Of a DNA stretch of 64,000 bases, positions 56,555 through 63,801 are shown piece after piece. Source of the stretch: a virus; IMG/VR virus record IMGVR_UViG_3300028840_003967, positions 1-64,000 of that record, one strand, 5' to 3'. The translations under genes and the position numbers were made by a program. Within the stretch, counting starts at the first letter, position 1. Every line of letters starts with the position of its first letter. Below the pieces are notes generated by a model that made no database searches, was not told where the DNA came from, and worked only from the letters and a program-made list of their open reading frames with translations.

Positions 56555-56564
56555 GATTCAGTCC

Positions 56565-57020
56565 TTATACCAGAAGAACGGTGTCGCTGATCTCGATTTC
56601 GATCTCGGTGGTGCTGATCGCCTTGCCGAGAAGAATCACGACTTCGCCCGCTCCGGTCGGGGCGACTTCCGTTCGCAATCCCGCCGTCGCCGCCGAAAGA
56701 CACTGCTTGGCCCCCGGCGTGAGTCCGGTGAATCCGTCCAGGACGCCATCATGCTGGATGTCTCCGATGGCGGCGGGGGCAATGGACGAACTTCGAACGA
56801 ACCTGTAGGTCGGATTGGAGGTTCCAAGGGCATCCGCCTTGGCCAGATCAACGGAGTTGGCTCCGTTGATGTAGACCACTTGGCCTTTGGAGATCGCTCC
56901 CGCGTTTCCATTCGTCATTTGGGAAACGCCGACACCGGTCACGGGTGCATCCAAGGTATCTCCTGCGGGAAGCTCCTGCTTTTGACCCTGAATGACGACA
57001 AGAGGTTTTCGCAGCGCCAT
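56565..57020 (-). CDS. Tail-fibre-associated Gly-rich protein
   Basis: 151 residues. N-terminal MALRKPLVVIQGQKQELPAGDTL is shared with the neighbouring adhesin. The body (DGFTGLTPGAKQCLSAATAG, FVRSSSIAPAAIG) has the GLTPG pattern common in phage fibre and capsid-tip proteins. GGAG precedes the ATG. Likely a fibre or chaperone-like component. Confidence 0.65.
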   Translation of the reverse strand: MALRKPLVVIQGQKQELPAGDTLDAPVTGVGVSQMTNGNAGAISKGQVVYINGANSVDLAKADALGTSNPTYRFVRSSSIAPAAIGDIQHDGVLDGFTGLTPGAKQCLSAATAGLRTEVAPTGAGEVVILLGKAISTTEIEIEISDTVLLV

Positions 57021-57031
57021 CTCTCTTCTCC

Positions 57032-57439
57032 TTATGCCAAAATGATCGAGGGTTCAATCTTGATCTCCAAAACCTGCGGACTCAAAGCTCTTCCAACTTT
57101 CTGAACGATTTGTCCTGTTCCTGTCGGTGGAACGGTAGCCATTTTACCGCTCACAAGATCGAGATAGTAGATCGCCATTGCCGACAAAGAAACGGTTCCT
57201 GTTATTGGCGTCCAGTCACTCAACTCGAATCTTCCCGAAAACTGAACTTTCGCGACAAAAGTAGGAGCAGCCCCGGCGACAACAAGCCCTATGGCATTGC
57301 GCGTGTTGTTTGCCGATGTGGCCCGCAAAACTCCTATTCCTGAACTGTCCACGGCGACGACATGACCCTTGATTAGAGAGATAGCGTCCTTGTTCACTCC
57401 CTTCAAGAATTCCGTAGGAAGTACGGTCGCTACAGCCAT
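57032..57439 (-). CDS. Fibre-block structural protein, related to the upstream gene
   Basis: 135 residues. GHVVAVDSSGIGVLRATSANN and the VSGKMATVPPTGTGQIVQKVG segment resemble the second half of the gene at 56565-57020. This suggests an old duplication of a beta-rich fibre domain. No catalytic motif. Confidence 0.6.
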   Translation of the reverse strand: MAVATVLPTEFLKGVNKDAISLIKGHVVAVDSSGIGVLRATSANNTRNAIGLVVAGAAPTFVAKVQFSGRFELSDWTPITGTVSLSAMAIYYLDLVSGKMATVPPTGTGQIVQKVGRALSPQVLEIKIEPSIILA

Positions 57440-57450
57440 CGCTCAGTTCC

Positions 57451-57786
57451 TTAGGCCGGATAGTTCTCTTGAGTTCCGCCTAGAATCGCTCCGTCTGACA
57501 CGAGATCGAGGTAAATCCGATCTTCCAGATCAGCAGGTGTGGATTCCCCTATCAACGTGTCGTAGTCACTGTCCTCGTACACCTTCAAGCCGCTGTGGCC
57601 GGGAGCCGTGGAAGGAACCCAATCGCTGCCGTCGGTCCTGCCGATCTCCCAAAAGGCTTCAAGCCTTCTGAGCGCCGGATAGTTGATGTATCTTGAAAGG
57701 CGCACATGATCGTAGGAAACAGGCGTTCCGCCTGCCGTGTCCACGCTTACGGCGTTCTCACCAAGATCATGCTGGCGTCTTGCCAT
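57451..57786 (-). CDS. Small fibre-block protein
   Basis: 111 residues from the ATG at 57786 (AAGGAG upstream); the open frame above it is a shadow. Beta and turn content with SYDHVRLSRYINYPALRRLE. It marks the junction: G+C content rises sharply just upstream. No family recognised. Confidence 0.58.
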   Translation of the reverse strand: MARRQHDLGENAVSVDTAGGTPVSYDHVRLSRYINYPALRRLEAFWEIGRTDGSDWVPSTAPGHSGLKVYEDSDYDTLIGESTPADLEDRIYLDLVSDGAILGGTQENYPA

Positions 57787-57856
57787 GGTCCATCTCCTTG
57801 TTCTTCTTCGTGTCGGCCACGTGCATGGACTCGACATCCTCGATCAGATCGTACAA
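57767..57856 (-). CDS. Possible 29-residue peptide at the edge of the GC-rich cassette
   Basis: An acidic short frame (LYDLIEDVESMHVADTKKNK...) from a TTG at 57856, open further into the GC-rich cassette without a good start. It overlaps the gene at 57451 by 20 bases. It may be the remnant of a longer gene broken at the cassette junction. Confidence 0.3.
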   Translation of the reverse strand: MYDLIEDVESMHVADTKKNKEMDHGKTPA

Positions 57857-57894
57857 GTCGCCCGCGGCCCCCAGAAAGGGGGACCGCCAAATCC

Positions 57895-58113
57895 TTACGC
57901 TTCCGTCCCGGCCGCCTCGCCCGGGGCCTTCCGGACGATCGCGCCGTCCCGCGTGACGCGGTCGCCTTCGCCCAGGCCGTACTTCGCGGCGATCAGTTCG
58001 CGCAAGAGTCCCACGCGTTCCGCCGCGTGCCGCGCGTCGCGTTCCGCGGCCCCTTGCGCGTCCAAGGCCGCCGCCAGCCGCGCCAGGTCCTTTTCCTCCA
58101 CCCGCTCCGCCAT
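57895..58113 (-). CDS. Small GC-rich helical protein A
   Basis: 72 residues from the ATG at 58113. Ala/Arg/Glu/Leu-rich helices (EEKDLARLAAALDAQG). GC content and codon use are clearly different from the rest of the window. The ribosome site (AGGAGCC) lies inside the repeat at 58116-58178. No family recognised. Confidence 0.5.
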   Translation of the reverse strand: MAERVEEKDLARLAAALDAQGAAERDARHAAERVGLLRELIAAKYGLGEGDRVTRDGAIVRKAPGEAAGTEA

Positions 58114-58115
58114 GG

Positions 58116-58178
58116 TTCGGCTCCTGGCTCTTGGCTCCTGGCTCTTAGTTGTGGCTGTCAATCCGCAATCCGCATTCC
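58116..58178. repeat. 63-base direct repeat, copy 1
   Basis: Identical over nearly the whole length to 58503-58565. On the minus strand it consists of a GCGGATT-type tandem followed by AGAGCCAGGAGCCA units, ending a few bases before an ATG, so the repeat supplies the ribosome site for the small gene. Confidence 0.85.
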
Positions 58179-58189
58179 CCAGCGGGCCG

Positions 58190-58498
58190 CTACCGAACGG
58201 CGTCCAACGACGCGCCGATCTCCTCGTCGACCGCCGCCCGCGCCGCGTTCAGCGCTTCCAGGCGCGCGGTCAGTTCGGCTTGCTCGGCCACGGCGTCGGT
58301 CAACAGCGCTTCCCGCGCCCGCTCCAGCGCCCGGATCGCGTCGGAGAGAAGCATCTCATGCAGCCGCGCCTTGGCCTCGGCCTTGGAGACCGCGCCGCTC
58401 GCGATGTCCGCGGCCAGGTCCGCTTCGCGCCGCGCGGGGTCGATTCCCACGCTGACTTGCACCTTCCCGTCCGTCGCCGTCTTCACTTCCACGCTCAT
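58190..58498 (-). CDS. Small GC-rich helical protein B
   Basis: 102 residues, Ala/Arg/Glu/Leu-rich (SDAIRALERAREALLTDAVA) with helical heptads. Starts at the ATG at 58498 directly after repeat copy 2. Same foreign codon style as protein A, with which it shares the upstream repeat but not sequence. It may be a fibre chaperone; function unknown. Confidence 0.5.
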   Translation of the reverse strand: MSVEVKTATDGKVQVSVGIDPARREADLAADIASGAVSKAEAKARLHEMLLSDAIRALERAREALLTDAVAEQAELTARLEALNAARAAVDEEIGASLDAVR

Positions 58499-58502
58499 GG
58501 TC

Positions 58503-58565
58503 TTCGGCTCCTGGCTCTTGGCTCCTGGCTCTTAGTTGTGGCTGTCAATCCGCAATCCGCATTCC
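58503..58565. repeat. 63-base direct repeat, copy 2
   Basis: Same unit as 58116-58178. Upstream of the second small GC-rich gene and just downstream of the mosaic fibre gene. Confidence 0.85.
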
Positions 58566-58580
58566 TCAATCCGCAGTCGT

Positions 58581-59957
58581 TCAACTCACGACGGCGAGCT
58601 TCCGGCTGTTGCCCGCGGCATCCTTGACCGTGATGTACCCCGTGACCGTTTCCGCGCCGATGGCCGCGTGCGTGCCGAACTTGACGGAGCCGGTGGGGTT
58701 GAGGAAGAGATCGCCGGCGAGGGTGTCGATTTCCCCGTCGGTCCCGTCGTGGCGGATGCGCAGATCGTCGGTGCCCGCCACGCCGCCGGGCTGGCGCACG
58801 ACGAAGCGGCCGTCGGCGCCCGCGCCGCCATACCCAAGCGCTCCAGGCTCGAAAACGAAGCTGCCGCCATCGGGGTTGGCGCCGCCGGATACCCCGCCGC
58901 TTTGGCCCTTAAAATAGGCATCCATTCCCGATACGGTCGTGGCGGCACAGAAGTCTCCCGGTTCCGTGTCGGCGAAGCGCAGGAACGTATTCGTATCGCC
59001 GAGTAGCTGTCCGGGTTTCACAAGCGAGAAGACTTGCCCCGTGCCGGTCCCCAAACCGCGGACATATGCGGTTCTCCAGTTGAACGTCACGTGCCCGAAA
59101 TCGACGTTGCCATCGTTCCCGGGGAAGACATTCGTCGCCAACAGGTACAGCGACGACTGGTTGTTCTTGAACGAGATGACCGCGCCGCCCGGAGAAGAGA
59201 TCTTGCCGAAGCTGCCGTCGTTATAGATGCTGAGATCGTCGCTTCCCGCCACGCCGCCGGGCTGGCGCACGACGAAGCGGCCGTCGGCGCCCGCGCCGCT
59301 CGCGCCCTTGGCGCCCGGTTCGAAGATAAAGGACCCGCCGTCCGGGTTGGCGCCGCCGGATACCCCGCCGCTTTGGCCCTTAAAATAGGCATCCATTCCG
59401 TCCGTATCGACCGCGGCGGCGAAGTCGGAAGGCTCCGCGCTGCCCAGCTTGAGCAAAGCGTTGGCGTCCGAAGGGTCGTCCGGGTCCGTGCCCACCACCA
59501 GGTCGGTGCCGTCGTCGGTCAGCCGGGACGCGCCGAGCGTCTGGCCGCCCGCGTCGGTCCACCGGGGGATCGCGTACTGCGTGCCTTCGGCCTGGAGGCC
59601 GCCGCCGGACAAATCGTGATCCGTTCCGGCGTCGTCTGTAAACATGATGACATTCGGAGTATCGCTTTTCACCCACAAGATGCCTTTTCCGGGTGCCGGA
59701 GTTCCTGGGTGATCCGCGCGTTCCGTGAAAGCAACGCCGCCACTCAGATCAACAGTCTTGTCCGTGTTGTTCCATTTGAAAGCGTTGTCCGTTCCAAAGG
59801 TCGAAGTGTCTACAACAAATAGAACTTGATTCGCGGCAGCGGTCGGTCCGTTCAAAGAATCCGGTTTCAATTTTTCGTGATCGACCACGCCGCCTCTTGT
59901 TACAAGAAGTTCGCCTGTACTTCCAGACGTGAGTTGTTTCACGGCTACCTGAGGCAT
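58581..59957 (-). CDS. Mosaic tail fibre with two GC-rich internal repeats
   Basis: 458 residues. The first about 110 look native to this phage (MPQVAVKQLTSGSTGELLVTRG). The rest is GC-rich with two copies of a segment of about 55 residues that starts GMDAYFKGQSGGVSGGANPD and continues through GRFVVRQPGGVAG (nucleotides 58762-58928 and 59233-59399). The C-terminal tail (VTGYITVKDAAGNSRKLAVVS) is a typical trimeric-fibre end. The G+C jump inside one gene suggests replacement of the receptor-binding part. Confidence 0.75.
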   Translation of the reverse strand: MPQVAVKQLTSGSTGELLVTRGGVVDHEKLKPDSLNGPTAAANQVLFVVDTSTFGTDNAFKWNNTDKTVDLSGGVAFTERADHPGTPAPGKGILWVKSDTPNVIMFTDDAGTDHDLSGGGLQAEGTQYAIPRWTDAGGQTLGASRLTDDGTDLVVGTDPDDPSDANALLKLGSAEPSDFAAAVDTDGMDAYFKGQSGGVSGGANPDGGSFIFEPGAKGASGAGADGRFVVRQPGGVAGSDDLSIYNDGSFGKISSPGGAVISFKNNQSSLYLLATNVFPGNDGNVDFGHVTFNWRTAYVRGLGTGTGQVFSLVKPGQLLGDTNTFLRFADTEPGDFCAATTVSGMDAYFKGQSGGVSGGANPDGGSFVFEPGALGYGGAGADGRFVVRQPGGVAGTDDLRIRHDGTDGEIDTLAGDLFLNPTGSVKFGTHAAIGAETVTGYITVKDAAGNSRKLAVVS

Positions 59958-59981
59958 GGTAAGACTCCTAAACGAAGACTA

Positions 59982-60012
59982 GGGATGGGGGAGATAATCA
60001 CTCCCCCATCCC
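59982..60012 (-). terminator. Hairpin between fibre genes
   Basis: Minus-strand GGGATGGGGGAG and CTCCCCCATCCC form a perfect 12-base stem with a seven-base loop. It is followed by TAGTCTTCGTTT, so the T-run is poor. A terminator or transcript-protecting hairpin downstream of the fibre gene 60035-61441. Confidence 0.6.
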
Positions 60013-60034
60013 TTCCCATGCGGCGTCAAAAAGA

Positions 60035-61441
60035 TCAGACATGCGTATCCAGAACGATGTCGATCTTATCTGTCGCGGCCAACTCGTATCCGGCGACACT
60101 ACCGTTCCAGCGCAGCGTATCGCCGTTGGCGAGATTGGTCTTATCGCGGGCCGTGGTGGTGTCTCCCTGGCCGAAGTAGCATTCACCGGAATTGTCGTCG
60201 CTGACGTACATCTTCACACCGTTGACATACACAGCCACATCACAATCGCCCTTTGGCAGAGCCGCCGTGGCAATGGTGGTATCCGTGGCCTTGTCGCCAT
60301 CCGAAGACGTGACGTTCGCAGTGAGATTCTTGTAGCTCTGAGTGGACACCGGAGCCTTGATCCCGCCAGCCGCCACGAGAACGGAAGTACCATCGTTCTT
60401 GACAGAGAGCGTAGCGCCTGCCCCGCCGTCAATCCCGTTCCCTTGAGCAGCCAAACGCAGATTGGCCGAACCATCCGCTTCGATTCCAGTTCCGGCGATA
60501 GCCGCAATGTCAACGCCCACACCGTTTGACGTGACATTCACGCCTTGGATGTTTCCGCCGGTTTCGGAATCGATGTCGATAGTGAGAAGATGTTCGTTTC
60601 CGCCGCCAGCCGTCTGCGCAAGGCCGTTGCCCGCAATTTCACTGGCATCGACCTGAACGTTGTCGGCGTTGACTTGAACACCCTTTCCGGCATCGCCCAC
60701 ATCGAGATCGCTTCCATTTTCGACAAGGCCCGCACCAGCGCCCGCCGACGTAATAGCGGTGAACTGCGTCCATGATCCCGTCGGCACAGTGCCGTCGAAA
60801 ACGTAGCCGTAGTTCTCGAACACGCAGGCTTCACCACGAACCAACGCAGCTTCGCCATCCGTTACCGTGATGAAAGAGGGAGTAAGACTCGTCCCATCCC
60901 ACTCCGCAATCTTGCCGTCATCCGTGCCGTCCGTGGCAGGACTGTACAAGGTTTCGCTTTCCGAAACGATAGCACGAGTGCCGTCAGGCGGATAGTTGCT
61001 GGAATGCCCGACAATGATCTTCCAGGAAGTCCCGTCGAACTCCGCAATGTCGCCTTCATCCAGTTCGTCCGACGTTCCGGCAGTCGGTGTCCCGGTGGCT
61101 CCCGTCGCAACAACGGCCCAACCCGCGCTCGGCGAAAGAGCATTGATTTCCGCGACGGTCCTGTTCCCTATGTACGTGCGAACATGCACGGGTTCAAGCC
61201 AACTCAATCCCGCGACAGCGGCATCAAGTTGGCCCTTGTTCACGGCATCGGTTGAATCGGTGCCGTTCGCAAGATTGGTCAGCTTGTTGCTGCCCATACT
61301 CTGAGCAGCAGTGAACGCTTGACCACCGTCAGCCTGAATCACGGCTTCGGCCAATTTCGAAAGCGCGATGGCGGCAGAAGCCGAGATTTGAGAGTTGGTG
61401 ATCGTCAGCGCCTTGATCTGTTTGCCGTTGATCTGAGGCAT
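60035..61441 (-). CDS. Tail fibre protein
   Basis: 468 residues, GGGAG before the ATG. N-terminal MPQINGKQIKALTITNSQIS is followed by Gly/Asp/Thr-rich repeats, and a C-terminal domain from about residue 400 (VYVNGVKMYVSDDNSGECYFG and LRWNGSVAGYELAATDKIDIV) is shared with the neighbour at 61456-62175. Probably trimeric and exposed at the fibre end. It differs from the mosaic fibre by lacking GC-rich repeats. Confidence 0.82.
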   Translation of the reverse strand: MPQINGKQIKALTITNSQISASAAIALSKLAEAVIQADGGQAFTAAQSMGSNKLTNLANGTDSTDAVNKGQLDAAVAGLSWLEPVHVRTYIGNRTVAEINALSPSAGWAVVATGATGTPTAGTSDELDEGDIAEFDGTSWKIIVGHSSNYPPDGTRAIVSESETLYSPATDGTDDGKIAEWDGTSLTPSFITVTDGEAALVRGEACVFENYGYVFDGTVPTGSWTQFTAITSAGAGAGLVENGSDLDVGDAGKGVQVNADNVQVDASEIAGNGLAQTAGGGNEHLLTIDIDSETGGNIQGVNVTSNGVGVDIAAIAGTGIEADGSANLRLAAQGNGIDGGAGATLSVKNDGTSVLVAAGGIKAPVSTQSYKNLTANVTSSDGDKATDTTIATAALPKGDCDVAVYVNGVKMYVSDDNSGECYFGQGDTTTARDKTNLANGDTLRWNGSVAGYELAATDKIDIVLDTHV

Positions 61442-61455
61442 TTTCTTTTTCTCCC

Positions 61456-62175
61456 TTAAACCACGTAGACTAGATCGATCTTGTCCGTTGGGGCTAGTTC
61501 ATAGGTCGCTACGCTCCCCATCCAACGCAAACTATCGCCAGCTTGAATGTTGGCGATTGCCCTTGGCACACTGGGTGTAGCTGGATCGGCGAAATAGCAC
61601 TCTTTCGTCTTAACACCGTCTCCAACTTCAACACCAAGCCCGTTGACAAAGACAAGGACCATTCCATTTGCTACAGGCGTGATTGAAATGCCGCCAGCCA
61701 TGGCAGCATCTTCGTCGCTGGTAGTTGCATTGGCAGTAATGCCTTTGTCTGCGATGGCCAGCGCATCCGTTGTTCCTCCCCCACCGGCCAAGGGAAAAAC
61801 TTTCATAAACGTGAGTGTGGTAACGCCGACAGTAATAGGATCGTCAGTTACAAGTATCCATCCCGTATCGCCGTTCGTCGTTCCTTCTGTGACGACTACC
61901 ACAAGTCCGGCAGTAACATCTTGATCCTGGTTCGCGTCCGTCGCGCGGACGGGGGGACCAGCAGATTGAATTACCCAAATTCCGTTCTCGAAGTTCCCAT
62001 TGTCCTTCACGAGAACACGGTCGCCACCAACAAGAACTTCACCGTCGAGATTGAATCCGGGTATCAGATTGGTAAGAACAACAGGTGCCGTCGTAGCGGC
62101 ACGAACACTGGCTTTGAAGTCCAGTGCATCTATGACGGCTTGACTTACTCCACTAGCTGCACTAAGGCGACTCAT
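61456..62175 (-). CDS. Second tail-fibre protein with shared C-terminal domain
   Basis: 239 residues. The middle has GDRVLVKDNGNFENGIWVI, a repeat seen in many phage fibre tips. The C-terminal VFVNGLGVEVGDGVKTKECYF and LRWMGSVATYELAPTDKIDLV closely match the end of the 60035 fibre. The overlap with the next gene (14 bases) indicates tight coupling. Confidence 0.8.
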   Translation of the reverse strand: MSRLSAASGVSQAVIDALDFKASVRAATTAPVVLTNLIPGFNLDGEVLVGGDRVLVKDNGNFENGIWVIQSAGPPVRATDANQDQDVTAGLVVVVTEGTTNGDTGWILVTDDPITVGVTTLTFMKVFPLAGGGGTTDALAIADKGITANATTSDEDAAMAGGISITPVANGMVLVFVNGLGVEVGDGVKTKECYFADPATPSVPRAIANIQAGDSLRWMGSVATYELAPTDKIDLVYVV

Positions 62176-62596
62176 CTAAGACACCCTCCGCACACGTCAC
62201 GGCCAAAGGATACGTGGTCGTCTTCGGAGTCCAGGCGTAATCTCGTTTCAACCAAAGATTGCGCCAAACGAAGACACCATTCCCATGTTCGTTGATTCTG
62301 TTGACCAAGGCCGTAACTTGCGGAGATTGCCGGTAGTCGGGATTTGGTCCCTTGTAGTTTGCTCTGTCACTAACGTAAGGACAACCATTGGGAAGTTGTC
62401 TTTGCTTAACTGCCTCGCGAACAGTGAGACAGAAATGAATCCTTGTGAACCTACTCTGATAGCACGAACAAAGTTTGGACGCCAACTTGCAGCAATAGAA
62501 AGGCGTGAAAAACAAAACGCCCTTCTCATCAGGAAGTGCCACGTAGCAGCAAATCCCGCATTTCGTGCACAGAGTCGGATCGTCCAAGTTCACCAT
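62162..62596 (-). CDS. YkgJ/UPF0260-like Cys-cluster protein
   Basis: 144 residues from the ATG at 62596 (GGGTG upstream). CTKCGICC at residues 10-17 (CxxCxxCC), CCKLASKLCSCY and FCLTVREA...GCPYVS match the iron/zinc-chelating UPF0260/YkgJ family. Conserved cysteines are complete. Such proteins are usually housekeeping; presence in a fibre gene cluster is unexpected. It may help mature or bind metal in a virion part. Function unknown. Confidence 0.78.
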   Translation of the reverse strand: MVNLDDPTLCTKCGICCYVALPDEKGVLFFTPFYCCKLASKLCSCYQSRFTRIHFCLTVREAVKQRQLPNGCPYVSDRANYKGPNPDYRQSPQVTALVNRINEHGNGVFVWRNLWLKRDYAWTPKTTTYPLAVTCAEGVLDESP

Positions 62597-62931
62597 CAGA
62601 CTTTCATCACCCTGATTGCCGTTACAGCTTTTGTGTTCCCACAAAGAAGTTCAAGCGTCTCAGGTTGTCGATTCGGTTCCTCGAATTCCAGGTCTTCGCC
62701 CGGAATGAGGAAAGGGTACGAAGCATCAAGAACAGCTTCGGTCTTCGGCAACGTTCCACCAAGCATTCCAGCTTTCCCAAGCGTATAGTAAACCTTGTCC
62801 GAGTTAGTGAGGGGATTCTTGATGATGAAACGACGCATGGGACGGCCAAATACAACGATTGATCCATCGTCGTGATTGACATCCACGATGCCACCTTGTT
62901 TGTCCGTCAAGTCAAGAGTTGTGACAGCCAT
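62596..62931 (-). CDS. Small virion-block protein
   Basis: 111 residues. MAVTTLDLTDKQGGIVDVNHDDG and GKAGMLGGTLPKTEAVLDA with beta-strand pattern; GGAG before the ATG. Shares one base with the next start. No family recognised. Confidence 0.6.
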   Translation of the reverse strand: MAVTTLDLTDKQGGIVDVNHDDGSIVVFGRPMRRFIIKNPLTNSDKVYYTLGKAGMLGGTLPKTEAVLDASYPFLIPGEDLEFEEPNRQPETLELLCGNTKAVTAIRVMKV

Positions 62932-62943
62932 CTTTCACACTCC

Positions 62944-63192
62944 TTACAATGGGCTTTGACGGCCACGTTGAATCCGAAACTTCTTGTTGCTGCGTTCGGT
63001 GGAGGGACGCGCAGAAAGCGTGTTGTCTCTTCCGCCTCTCGGCAAAGCGCCTGCCTCTCTTTTGAAAGCACTCTTGGCGCTACCCATGTTGATTGTCACA
63101 TCGGGAGTATATTTCGCCGAAGACTGCTTTCTCGTCCGCTTCGCGGTATTCCGTTTCGGTTCACGAGGGCCTTGATTGACTTTCTTCCCCAT
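62944..63192 (-). CDS. Small basic protein
   Basis: 82 residues, Lys/Arg-rich (GPREPKRNTAKRTRKQSSAK), with AGGAG before the ATG. Basic, probably disordered; may bind nucleic acid in the virion. No family recognised. Confidence 0.55.
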   Translation of the reverse strand: MGKKVNQGPREPKRNTAKRTRKQSSAKYTPDVTINMGSAKSAFKREAGALPRGGRDNTLSARPSTERSNKKFRIQRGRQSPL

Positions 63193-63195
63193 GAT

Positions 63196-63591
63196 TCACA
63201 CTCTCCTATTCCGAACGCTCCTCGCAAGTCTTTCATTCAGATTCCCGTGCCGACTTCCCCTTCTTGTGTCACGAGGACGAGCGATCTTTTTTCTGAATGC
63301 CTCTTTCTTACGCTCTACCTCGCGGTTTGTTTTGGCCTGTTCTTCGAGGAATTTCTGACGGCGCTCCAACTCGGAATCCCTTGCGTTTGAGACTGGACTC
63401 GGTTGAAGGCTTGAGTTTTGTCTTGCCAAACTTTCCCCGCCTTGTGCTGATTGCCCGGATTGAACTTGCGATTGCATTTCGCGGAGCCTTAGCGCCTCTT
63501 CGATCCGGTACTTTACTCTTTCCTTGCGGTGCTTTTCCCTTACCAGCCTGTCCTTTGATGGGCTGCTTCTGCCGGGATTGATCCACGCCAT
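63196..63591 (-). CDS. Coiled-coil small protein overlapping the next gene out of frame
   Basis: 131 residues from the ATG at 63591. Charged helical pattern (DRLVREKHRKERVKYRIEEA and ERRQKFLEEQAKTNREVERKKE), a coiled-coil. It overlaps the gene 63308-63799 for 284 bases in another frame. Either one is a shadow, the two overlap truly, or an indel split one gene. Confidence 0.45.
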   Translation of the reverse strand: MAWINPGRSSPSKDRLVREKHRKERVKYRIEEALRLREMQSQVQSGQSAQGGESLARQNSSLQPSPVSNARDSELERRQKFLEEQAKTNREVERKKEAFRKKIARPRDTRRGSRHGNLNERLARSVRNRRV

Positions 63592-63799
63592 CGGCACGGG
63601 CTTGTGTTGTGGCGGAAGCGGACTCGGGGAACTCTTCAGGGGGTCTTCCACGAGGAACCCTTTCACTCAATTCCTTCGCCCGTTTGTAGAACTTCTTGCC
63701 GCCAGAAACAAAAGAAGCCCCCAATGCGTCTAGGGGGATTCCCTGTGGCGCTCTTTCAGCGTTTTGCAGAGCAATGGCATAGTTGATCTTCTTTGCCAT
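63308..63799 (-). CDS. Basic low-complexity protein
   Basis: 163 residues. The non-overlapping N-terminus (MAKKINYAIALQNAERAPQG) looks like real coding sequence. The rest is Lys/Arg/Pro-rich and disordered. It begins two bases before the stop of the partial gene at 63802. Overlaps 63196-63591. Confidence 0.55.
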   Translation of the reverse strand: MAKKINYAIALQNAERAPQGIPLDALGASFVSGGKKFYKRAKELSERVPRGRPPEEFPESASATTQARADGVDQSRQKQPIKGQAGKGKAPQGKSKVPDRRGAKAPRNAIASSIRAISTRRGKFGKTKLKPSTESSLKRKGFRVGAPSEIPRRTGQNKPRGRA

Positions 63800-63801
63800 T
63801 G

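Noticed and set aside
57737-58627. 296-codon plus-strand frame in the GC-rich cassette
   Set aside because: GC-rich DNA leaves long open frames on both strands; no ribosome site or family features.
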